A DNA stretch of 12,047 nucleotides from Rhodospirillaceae bacterium (GTDB lineage Bacteria > Pseudomonadota > Alphaproteobacteria > UBA11073). Position 1 is the stretch's first letter; each line of letters opens with the position of its first letter. Below are positions 6,867 to 12,047 of this stretch, piece after piece. The stretch spans positions 1 to 12,047 of the forward strand of contig DPZW01000099.1 in NCBI GenBank assembly GCA_003536545.1, given 5' to 3'. The notes beneath the pieces were generated by a model. That model ran no database searches. It was not told the origin of the DNA and worked only from the letters and a program-made list of their open reading frames with translations. The position numbers and the translations under genes were made by a program.

Positions 6867-6884
6867 TTTACTTCATTGCCTTGT

Positions 6885-6911
6885 CAAAAGAGACCCCGGG
6901 AAAACCCGGGG
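6885..6911 (-). terminator. GC-rich hairpin between dnaK and dnaJ (attenuator or leaky terminator)
   Basis: CCCCGGG (6894-6900) pairs perfectly with CCCGGGG (6905-6911) around an AAAA loop. On the minus strand the stem is followed by TCTCTTTTGA, a broken T run. It could reduce read-through into dnaJ, setting a higher DnaK than DnaJ level, or stabilise the 3' end of processed dnaK mRNA. A full stop is unlikely, as no good promoter for dnaJ is seen after it. Confidence 0.6.
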
Positions 6912-6937
6912 CCGTTTATTACATTACGCGTCAATCA

Positions 6938-8857
6938 TTACGCAGATTTCTTGTCATCTTTCACTTCGGTGAAATCTGCGTCAACCACTTCCGCTTCGCC
7001 ATCATGCGATGGTTTTGCATCGTCGCTGTCAGCGGATTCCTGTTGCGCCTTATAGAGCAATTCACCCAGCTTCATCGATGCCTGTGCCAGCGTTTCCGTT
7101 TTCGCTTTGATTTCCTCAACCTCATCATTTTCCAAAGCCTTGCGCAGATCGGCAATTGCATCTTCTACTTTGGTTTTTTCATCCGCAGGCAGTTTATCCG
7201 CCAGATCCTTCAGTGATTTTTCTGTCGCGTAAATCAAACTGTCGCCCTGGTTGCGTGCTTCCACCAATTCGCGGCGTTTTTTATCTTCGCCCGCGTTGCT
7301 TTCAGCGTCCTTCACCATTTTCTCAATGTCGGCATCAGACAAACCACCAGATGCCTGGATGCGGATCTGCTGTTCCTTGCCGGTGGCTTTGTCTTTTGCA
7401 GAAACCTGCACGATACCGTTGGCATCAATATCAAAGGATACTTCCACCTGCGGCACGCCGCGTGGTGCGGGCGGGATTCCGACCAAATCAAACTGGCCGA
7501 GGATTTTATTGTCCGCCGCCATTTCACGCTCACCCTGGAAGACGCGAATGGTGACAGCAGTTTGTGAATCTTCCGCGGTTGAAAAGGTTTGTGATTTCTT
7601 GGTGGGGATGGTGGTGTTGCGGTCAATCAAACGCGTGAAGACGCCGCCCAATGTTTCGATACCCAATGACAATGGCGTCACGTCCAAAAGCAATACGTCT
7701 TTCACATCGCCTTTTAATACGCCGCCCTGAATGGCAGCGCCGATTGCAACTACTTCATCCGGGTTCACAGATTTATTCGGCTCTTTGCCAAAGAAGTTTT
7801 TCACGGTTTCCGTGATTTTCGGCATGCGCGTCATCCCGCCGACCAATACCACTTCATCAATATCGGATGGCTTCAGGCCTGCATCTTTCAATGCGGATTG
7901 CATGGGGCCGGTTGTGCGCTGGATCAGATCGTCCACAATCGCCTCGAGCTTCGCGCGCGTGAGCTTGATCATCAAATTTAATGGACGATGCACCGGACCA
8001 GATAAATCCGCCGTGATGAACGGCAGGTTGACCTCGGTCTGTTGCGCAGTTGAGAGTTCAATTTTTGCTTTTTCTGCGGCCTCTTTCAGGCGTTGCAGGG
8101 CCAGGCGGTCCTTGCGCAGATCAATGTTGTTTTCTTTCTGGAATTCATCGGCCAGGTAATCAATGATGCGCGCATCAAAATCTTCACCGCCCAGGAAGGT
8201 ATCGCCGTTCGTCGCCTTCACTTCAAAGACGCCGTCACCGATTTCCAGAATGGATACGTCAAACGTACCGCCGCCCAAATCGTAAACCGCAATTGTGCCC
8301 GAACCTTTTTTATCGAGGCCATAGGCCAATGCCGCCGCCGTCGGCTCGTTGATGATGCGCAAAACATCCAGGCCCGCAATTTTACCGGCGTCTTTGGTTG
8401 CCTGACGCTGGGCATCGTTAAAGTAAGCAGGCACAGTGACCACGGCTTGTGTGACGGTTTCGCCCAAATAAGCTTCGGCGGTTTCTTTCATCTTGGTCAA
8501 AATCATCGCAGAGATTTGTGCCGGCGCGTATTTTTTACCTTCTACTTCAACCCATGCATCGCCGTTGTCGCCATCCACAATCTTGAATGGGGCTTTGGAT
8601 TTCATTTCCTGAATTTTGGCATCTTTGAACAGCCGGCCGATCAGGCGTTTGATGCCGTAAATCGTGCCATCAGGATTGGTCACCATCTGGCGTTTGGCGG
8701 ATTGGCCGACCAGACGTTCGCCTGATGGCGTAAAGGCCACAATGGACGGCGTGGTGTTATAACCTTCCGGGTTATCAATTACTTTGGTGGTGGTGCCTTC
8801 CATCACGGAAACGCAGGAGTTGGTGGTTCCAAGGTCAATGCCGATTACTTTAGCCAT
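6938..8857 (-). CDS. dnaK: chaperone DnaK (Hsp70), 639 aa
   Basis: This ATP-driven cytoplasmic chaperone binds exposed hydrophobic segments, working with DnaJ and GrpE. The nucleotide-binding domain (about 1-383) has the Hsp70 signatures GIDLGTTNS (6-14), VYDLGGGTFDVSIL (191-204) and VVLVGGMTRMPKI (336-348). The interdomain linker DVLLLDVTPLSLGIETLGG lies at 387-405. The substrate-binding beta domain and helical lid follow, and the C-terminus (VVDADFTEVKDDKKSA) carries the EVVDADF-type tail of proteobacterial DnaK. Length is the normal ~640. The ATG at 8857 gives the canonical MAKVIGIDLG and follows CAGG about 9 bp upstream. Expression is evidently heat-inducible: a sigma-32 promoter lies at 8909-8938. 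grpE lies far upstream rather than adjacent. Confidence 0.99.
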   Translation of the reverse strand: MAKVIGIDLGTTNSCVSVMEGTTTKVIDNPEGYNTTPSIVAFTPSGERLVGQSAKRQMVTNPDGTIYGIKRLIGRLFKDAKIQEMKSKAPFKIVDGDNGDAWVEVEGKKYAPAQISAMILTKMKETAEAYLGETVTQAVVTVPAYFNDAQRQATKDAGKIAGLDVLRIINEPTAAALAYGLDKKGSGTIAVYDLGGGTFDVSILEIGDGVFEVKATNGDTFLGGEDFDARIIDYLADEFQKENNIDLRKDRLALQRLKEAAEKAKIELSTAQQTEVNLPFITADLSGPVHRPLNLMIKLTRAKLEAIVDDLIQRTTGPMQSALKDAGLKPSDIDEVVLVGGMTRMPKITETVKNFFGKEPNKSVNPDEVVAIGAAIQGGVLKGDVKDVLLLDVTPLSLGIETLGGVFTRLIDRNTTIPTKKSQTFSTAEDSQTAVTIRVFQGEREMAADNKILGQFDLVGIPPAPRGVPQVEVSFDIDANGIVQVSAKDKATGKEQQIRIQASGGLSDADIEKMVKDAESNAGEDKKRRELVEARNQGDSLIYATEKSLKDLADKLPADEKTKVEDAIADLRKALENDEVEEIKAKTETLAQASMKLGELLYKAQQESADSDDAKPSHDGEAEVVDADFTEVKDDKKSA

Positions 8858-8872
8858 AATATTTACCTGTTG

Positions 8873-8898
8873 TTAAAGGGTTGGTTACTTAAAGGGTT
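8873..8898 (-). repeat. short direct repeats in the dnaK 5' leader
   Basis: TTAAAGGGTT occurs twice on the plus strand, at 8873-8882 and 8889-8898, a 16-bp period. On the minus strand this lies within the predicted leader of dnaK mRNA, between the promoter and the ribosome-binding site. Any role, such as leader folding, is unproven. Confidence 0.45.
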
Positions 8899-8908
8899 CC
8901 TAGTTCCT

Positions 8909-8938
8909 AAGGTGGGGATAATCCCCATAGGTTTCAAG
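8909..8938 (-). promoter_or_regulatory. sigma-32 (RpoH) heat-shock promoter of dnaKJ
   Basis: On the minus strand the -35 CTTGAAA (8938-8932) is perfect, followed after 14 bp by a -10 CCCCACCTT (8917-8909). This fits the known RpoH consensus CTTGAAA-N13-15-CCCCAT-T. Transcription would start near 8902, giving a leader of about 45 nt before the dnaK ATG. Confidence 0.88.
8913..8927. repeat. perfect dyad overlapping the dnaK heat-shock promoter
   Basis: TGGGGATAATCCCCA is a perfect inverted repeat with 7-bp arms around a central A at 8920. It covers most of the -10 element and part of the spacer of the sigma-32 promoter. It may be an operator for an extra regulator, or a by-product of the C-rich -10. 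It is not the long CIRCE element bound by HrcA. Confidence 0.55.
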
Positions 8939-8990
8939 AGTATGAGGCGGTTTTTAAGCCTATTTGGCCAGGGGCGCAAGGGCGGGGCGG

Positions 8991-9015
8991 CCTGAAATAA
9001 TTTGATTTTTTCAGG
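8991..9015. repeat. AT-rich inverted repeat in the dnaK / 140-residue gene intergenic region
   Basis: CCTGAAA (8991-8997) and TTTCAGG (9009-9015) form 7-bp arms around an 11-nt AT-rich spacer. No gene ends nearby on either strand, so a terminator role is unlikely; a binding site in the 219-bp divergent region is possible. The only other sites I see in this region are the dnaK promoter, its dyad and leader repeats, and a possible -10 (TATAAA, 9041-9046). Confidence 0.35.
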
Positions 9016-9076
9016 GTGTTTTTGATAGGTTCCTCGTCTCTATAAAACTCAACTACCAAGCCCCCCTGATTTACCC

Positions 9077-9499
9077 ATGATTGATCCCCAGGCTGTTCAG
9101 AGAGCCTATGACATATTGAACCAATATAACCAGCTGCGCCAACAGGTGGACCCGGTGCATGGACACCAGAATGGCGGTGTCTGGCGTGAGATGGGTTATG
9201 CTAATAAGGCGGCATGTAATTTGGCGATACGTGAAGCATGCGGGCAGGTCGCGTCGGATCTGATCCTGAAAATTATTGGCGGCCAAATAGCAGAGAAAAA
9301 ATTAGCACATACATGCAAGCGAGCGGGGCAATTTATTACGCTAGCCTATGGTGAAGATGCTGCCAGAAAAGCGGAGACAAAAATTGCAGAAAAAATGACG
9401 CCGCCGCGTCCCAATCATGTGAAAGATTATGTTTCTGACGGAGAGTGGAAAGCCTATATGAATATTGCGCGCCAATTTATATCCGTACCAAAGCCATAA
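9077..9499 (+). CDS. small protein of unknown function, 140 aa
   Basis: I do not recognise this protein. It is probably cytoplasmic and helical: there is no signal peptide or membrane segment, and the composition is rich in Ala, Lys, Gln and Glu. Cys lies at 47, 55 and 80. The start MIDPQAVQRAYDILNQYNQ follows no clear ribosome-binding site, so a leaderless or weakly translated start is possible; TATAAA at 9041-9046 could be its -10. Support for a real gene comes from the immediate, strong terminator at 9498-9531 after its stop and from its divergent placement to dnaK. A shorter frame on the opposite strand covers its first half, but that frame would run into the dnaK promoter region and has no terminator of its own. 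Confidence 0.65.
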   Translation: MIDPQAVQRAYDILNQYNQLRQQVDPVHGHQNGGVWREMGYANKAACNLAIREACGQVASDLILKIIGGQIAEKKLAHTCKRAGQFITLAYGEDAARKAETKIAEKMTPPRPNHVKDYVSDGEWKAYMNIARQFISVPKP

Positions 9500-9531
9500 A
9501 AAAACCCCTGTGAAATGCACAGGGGTTTTTA
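9498..9531. terminator. bidirectional Rho-independent terminator
   Basis: CCCCTGTG (9505-9512) pairs perfectly with CACAGGGG (9518-9525) around a 5-nt loop. Five T residues follow on the plus strand and seven A residues (9498-9504) precede it, so it works in both directions. It ends the 140-residue gene (plus) and the 117-residue gene (minus). Confidence 0.92.
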
Positions 9532-9549
9532 AAGAATATAAGCTAAGAA

Positions 9550-9903
9550 CTACTGCTGGGCAGCTTCTTCAGCTTCGTTGGCACGCTGCTCAGCTGGAGA
9601 TGTTGTAACTGCATCTTCCATTTTGTTGCCGAGTTTCTGAGCTTCTTCGCTCATTTTGTCGCCAGCTTGCTGCAATTCTGCGCTTGCCTGATCAGCCGCT
9701 TGCTGCGTTGATTCAGCTGCATCAGATGCCGCATCCTGAATTTGCTGTGAAGCTTGTTCAGTTGACTGTTGTGCGTTGTCCAGAGCCGCGTCCATCTGTT
9801 CGCCAGCTGTTTGACCACTTGGTGCTGCCATCATCTGGTAGCCTACGATTGCGAGAACGATAATCACCAAAATAGCGATTAGAGTTTTGCCTTGTTTATC
9901 CAT
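9550..9903 (-). CDS. small single-pass membrane protein with Ala/Gln-rich helical domain, 117 aa
   Basis: The N-terminus is short and polar (MDKQGK), followed by a single hydrophobic segment at residues 7-25 (TLIAILVIIVLAIVGYQM), which most likely anchors it in the inner membrane. The rest (30-117) is rich in Ala, Gln, Glu and Ser, with repeating patterns (AASDAAESTQQAADQASAE) typical of a long amphipathic or coiled-coil helix, comparable in look to apolipoprotein-like or YtxH-like stress proteins. It has an excellent ribosome-binding site (AAAGGAGA, about 8 bp before the ATG). It is a paralogue of the next gene upstream (10017-10265): both have GYQM..AP...TAGE at residues 21-35. The family is unknown to me. 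The nearby chaperone genes suggest, but do not show, a stress role. Confidence 0.82.
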   Translation of the reverse strand: MDKQGKTLIAILVIIVLAIVGYQMMAAPSGQTAGEQMDAALDNAQQSTEQASQQIQDAASDAAESTQQAADQASAELQQAGDKMSEEAQKLGNKMEDAVTTSPAEQRANEAEEAAQQ

Positions 9904-9931
9904 GATATGTGTCTCCTTTCAGGATGGCTCA

Positions 9932-9959
9932 GATTTAACGTTTTCCACTGATACGTCAA
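9932..9959 (-). promoter_or_regulatory. weak candidate promoter of the 117-residue gene
   Basis: On the minus strand TTGACG (9959-9954) is a good -35, with TAAATC (9937-9932) after 16 bp or TTAAAT (9938-9933) after 15 bp as possible -10 boxes. The -10 is poor (3/6 to 4/6), so this is tentative. Confidence 0.3.
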
Positions 9960-9992
9960 GGCAATCTGCCTTCATTACCAATTATTTATGTC

Positions 9993-10027
9993 AAAAAATC
10001 TCGATCGGACGGGGGCTTAGCGGTCCG
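9993..10027 (-). terminator. weak terminator-like hairpin after the 82-residue gene
   Basis: On the minus strand CGGAC (10027-10023) can pair with GTCCG (10010-10006), overlapping the stop codon. ATCGAG and a six-T run follow. The stem is short and the loop long, so it may terminate only partly. Read-through would join the 82- and 117-residue genes. Confidence 0.3.
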
Positions 10028-10265
10028 TTTTTTCCTTCACTTCGTCGCCAAAGTCCTTAATGGCATCGCCAAGTTTTTCACCTGGTGTTTTATCTTCCAG
10101 CTCATCAATGGCTTTGCCAGGTTTGCCTTCGGCAAATGCATCAATCGCATCGCCCACGCGCTCGCCTGCCGTGCGGTTGTCTGGCGCAACCAGCATCTGA
10201 TAGCCAAGGATGGCAACCACCGCGACCACGATCACGATTAAAATGGTTTTTACGTTGTCATTCAT
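10017..10265 (-). CDS. small single-pass membrane protein, paralogue of the 117-residue protein, 82 aa
   Basis: It has one membrane segment at residues 7-25 (TILIVIVVAVVAILGYQM) after a short polar N-terminus, then a charged tail. The segment around the membrane end, GYQM(L)VAP...TAGE (21-35), aligns without gaps with the neighbouring 117-residue protein, so the two are paralogues by tandem duplication. The tail holds an internal repeat: TAGERVGDAIDAF (32-44) and TPGEKLGDAIKDF (60-72). The ATG at 10265 follows AGAAGGAGA, an excellent ribosome-binding site. The family is not recognised. Topology is probably with the tail in the periplasm or cytoplasm; the sequence does not decide this. Confidence 0.82.
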   Translation of the reverse strand: MNDNVKTILIVIVVAVVAILGYQMLVAPDNRTAGERVGDAIDAFAEGKPGKAIDELEDKTPGEKLGDAIKDFGDEVKEKTDR

Positions 10266-10289
10266 TGTTTTATCTCCTTCTGCATGAAA

Positions 10290-10318
10290 ATGCTAAATGC
10301 TCTAACGTGCGAGATCAA
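10290..10318 (-). promoter_or_regulatory. candidate promoter of the 82-residue gene
   Basis: On the minus strand TTGATC (10318-10313) and TAGCAT (10295-10290) are separated by 17 bp, each matching consensus at 4/6. They lie 25 bp upstream of the ATG, within the 79-bp gap after the 448-residue gene. Confidence 0.35.
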
Positions 10319-10344
10319 TAAACATTCCACCTCATTCGTTCTGC

Positions 10345-11691
10345 TTACAGGCCCAGCCTGCGGTGCTGGTCTGGCGGCGGCGGGGACTGTGGGGGAATCC
10401 CGCTTGTGCCCAGATGCTGCTGCAATTCATGCGCAGCCCCATTGATGACCTGCCGGGCGGTGATCAAGGTATTTTGTGTGATTGACCCTTGAAGGACAGG
10501 CAGTAATTCCGACAGCGTCATGGCGCGCCAGTTTACAGGCAGGGTCACGCGATTGCCATCAACGGATTTCAGGGTGTCGGTTATTTTTGGGGATAGGATT
10601 CCATAATTTACCTTCGCCAGGCACAGGCTTTCCTGGTCCGTGTGCAGTCGGCGCATTTCCGCGCTTTCCGTTTGCTGCGCGGCTTCATGCGCTGCCGCGA
10701 GGGCATCAAGACGCAGTTTCAGTTCCGGCAAACTGTCTGTCTTTCCGTCCAGCACTTTCGCTGCCGCCACTCTTTCGGCCAGGGCTTCTAGGTTGCTATT
10801 GTATTTCGAAAAACTGCCGGGTACGGCATCCCATGCGATATTTGCACTTAGCCTGGGTTCAAGAAAAGACTCTGCTTTATTAACAGTTGATCGCATGCCA
10901 ATACCTTTAATCAGGCTGGTAATGGCGGCCGCCCCCATGCCCATGGAAAGGGCGGGCAGAGCGGTGGGGACCGCGAAAAATCCAAGAAAGACTCCCAAAG
11001 CACCGCCGAATAGAAGGCAGATCACTGTAGCTCCACACCCATCTTCTATGTCCCTGCTGCTCTCGGCGTGCAGCCCTGCTGCACCCCCGGCTATGCTCAA
11101 AGTTAAACCCAAAGTGATCGCTGCTGCTATCGGCCCCGTTGTAGCAGTGGCACCCAAGGCCAGAGCTGCTCCTCCGACCATCATGGCTGTGGATATGTTT
11201 TTATTTTTATTCTGATCCGCGCCGGGCCCTTGATAGATTATTTTTTGATGAGTCATGGCTTCTAAAAGTCCAGCGGCACGCGCATTCTGCAAGTCTGCTG
11301 AATAGACGATTTTATTTCTCACGATTGAATCTTCAAAAGCCTTCGTTTCGTCGTCAATTCTCTTCAAAGTCGTGGCAATAATTTTTTTTCTGTCGCGTCG
11401 TTTCAGGCCTTGAAGAGTCTGCGCCGCGGCATAAAATTCCAGCGTGGCGTCATCCCCATGCAGAACATAATCCGGGATTTTGTTTTTTTGCTGGGCCATC
11501 TCGCGCAGCGTGATTGCTTTTTGCACCTGGCCCAGTTCCGCGCGGCGCGCGGCGGCGGCATTTTCCTGTGCGCTGTGCAGCCTGTCAATCTGCACGGCCA
11601 GTGCCTCGGCACGCGCGTCAAGGGCGGCGCCTGCATCACTCACATGCGTTAAAATCTCATCAATGCTTGCCGTGACGGCTGCCGTTACCAT
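10345..11691 (-). CDS. protein of unknown function with coiled-coil arms and Gly/Ala-rich hydrophobic core, 448 aa
   Basis: I do not recognise this protein. The first ~150 residues are charged, Ala-rich helix (ALDARAEALAVQIDRLHSAQENAAAARR and LKRRDRKKIIATTLKRIDDETKAFED), probably coiled coil. Three hydrophobic Gly/Ala-rich segments follow at about 168-206, 219-243 and 244-265 (for example AMMVGGAALALGATATTG and CLLFGGALGVFLGFFAVPT), with glycine-zipper spacing able to insert in a membrane. A second coiled-coil-like arm spans about 298-355. The end is Pro-rich (IPPQSPPPPDQ). No signal peptide is seen. This arm, hydrophobic core, arm layout is shared by some pore-forming or secreted translocator proteins and by some membrane-remodelling proteins, but no specific match is claimed. 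Shine-Dalgarno GGGGAAAG is moderate. It lies between grpE and the small membrane proteins. Confidence 0.8.
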   Translation of the reverse strand: MVTAAVTASIDEILTHVSDAGAALDARAEALAVQIDRLHSAQENAAAARRAELGQVQKAITLREMAQQKNKIPDYVLHGDDATLEFYAAAQTLQGLKRRDRKKIIATTLKRIDDETKAFEDSIVRNKIVYSADLQNARAAGLLEAMTHQKIIYQGPGADQNKNKNISTAMMVGGAALALGATATTGPIAAAITLGLTLSIAGGAAGLHAESSRDIEDGCGATVICLLFGGALGVFLGFFAVPTALPALSMGMGAAAITSLIKGIGMRSTVNKAESFLEPRLSANIAWDAVPGSFSKYNSNLEALAERVAAAKVLDGKTDSLPELKLRLDALAAAHEAAQQTESAEMRRLHTDQESLCLAKVNYGILSPKITDTLKSVDGNRVTLPVNWRAMTLSELLPVLQGSITQNTLITARQVINGAAHELQQHLGTSGIPPQSPPPPDQHRRLGL

Positions 11692-11729
11692 TATGACACT
11701 TTCCCCAAAGCCATTTGAATAATGGGGGC

Positions 11730-11759
11730 ATTCTATGCCGGCAAAATAGTTGCAACCAA
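11730..11759 (-). promoter_or_regulatory. candidate promoter of the 448-residue gene
   Basis: On the minus strand TTGGTT (11759-11754) and TAGAAT (11735-11730) are separated by 18 bp, in the 84-bp gap between grpE and this gene. The -10 matches 5/6, the -35 only 3/6. No terminator is visible after grpE, so read-through is also possible. Confidence 0.35.
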
Positions 11760-11775
11760 GCTTTTTCTGGCCCGT

Positions 11776-12047
11776 TTATACCTTCGTATCAATCTTTTTC
11801 GCGTCCGGCGCGCCTTTGGCCACCGCAACGCGGGCGGGGCGGAGGAGGCGGTCATGGATCGTATAGCCCGCCTGGATCACATTGGTGATCGTGCCCGGTG
11901 GCTGTCCGGTATTTTCAACTTCCATAAAAACGTCATGCACATTGGGATCAAAAATTGTGCCAATGGGATCAAATTGGCGCACGCCAAAACGTTCCAATGC
12001 GCTTTGCAATTGCTTTTGCGTCATTTCAATGCCGGCCATCACGCTTT
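11776..12047 (-). CDS. grpE: nucleotide exchange factor GrpE, C-terminal part, runs off right edge
   Basis: The frame is open to the window edge and encodes the last ~90 residues of GrpE, the cytoplasmic exchange factor that releases ADP from DnaK. The C-terminal beta domain that contacts DnaK is clear: GVRQFDPIGTIFDPNVHDVF, then MEVENTGQPPGTITNVIQ and AGYTIHDRLLRPARVAVAKG, matching the GrpE signature region. It ends APDAKKIDTKV. The N-terminal long helices and the start are outside the window. A GTG and an ATG near 12037-12042 are internal codons, not starts. In its strand order it precedes the 448-residue gene, while dnaK lies about 2.9 kb further on. Confidence 0.96.
   Translation of the reverse strand, partial: SVMAGIEMTQKQLQSALERFGVRQFDPIGTIFDPNVHDVFMEVENTGQPPGTITNVIQAGYTIHDRLLRPARVAVAKGAPDAKKIDTKV

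Noticed and set aside
8093..8725. Plus-strand 210-aa frame inside dnaK
   Set aside because: It is antisense to a fully conserved dnaK and has no ribosome-binding site or family features.
9071..9286. Minus-strand 71-aa frame overlapping the 140-residue gene
   Set aside because: It has no ribosome-binding site, is shorter, and lacks a terminator, while the plus-strand frame ends at a strong one.
10640..11215. Plus-strand 191-aa frame rich in Ala, Ser and Pro
   Set aside because: It is antisense to the Ala-rich 448-residue gene; GC-rich codons produce long shadow frames.

Overview
The window looks like chromosomal DNA of an alphaproteobacterium of moderate GC content. Evidence: a class A RNase P RNA gene, proteobacterial-type DnaK, DnaJ and GrpE, a Bcp-type peroxiredoxin, an AsmA/YhdP-like (DUF3971-type) envelope protein, and a textbook sigma-32 heat-shock promoter in front of dnaK. 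The exact lineage cannot be fixed from the sequence; several unrecognised proteins suggest a poorly sampled clade. I see no insertion sequences, phage genes, CRISPR arrays or tRNAs.

Layout. 1-1733 (minus): N-terminal ~577 residues of a membrane-anchored AsmA/YhdP-like protein running off the left edge. 1781-1808: terminator closing the next minus-strand gene, 1835-2380, a secreted protein of unknown function. A 181-bp divergent promoter region (2381-2561) separates it from a plus-strand Bcp-type peroxiredoxin (2562-3383) that carries a lysine/alanine-rich histone-H1-like tail; an internal start could also yield the tail as a free protein. A strong terminator (3406-3433) is followed at once by rnpB (about 3466-3839), then by an unrecognised 404-residue protein (3905-5119). 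Convergent to it is a small unrecognised protein (5178-5558, minus).

The right half is organised around the Hsp70 machinery on the minus strand. In transcription order (right to left): the C-terminal end of grpE (from the right edge to 11776), an unrecognised 448-residue protein with coiled-coil arms and a Gly/Ala-rich hydrophobic core (10345-11691), two small paralogous single-pass membrane proteins (10017-10265 and 9550-9903), a divergent small plus-strand gene (9077-9499), then dnaK (6938-8857) and dnaJ (5688-6866). DnaK, its co-chaperone DnaJ and its nucleotide exchange factor GrpE form one folding cycle, but here grpE is separated from dnaK by about 2.9 kb, and dnaKJ has its own sigma-32 promoter.

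No clear new defence or mobile system is visible. The most interesting points are the peroxiredoxin/H1-like fusion with a possible nested gene, the dyad lying on the dnaK heat-shock promoter, the paralogous membrane micro-proteins, and three unrecognised proteins (404, 448 and 126 residues).
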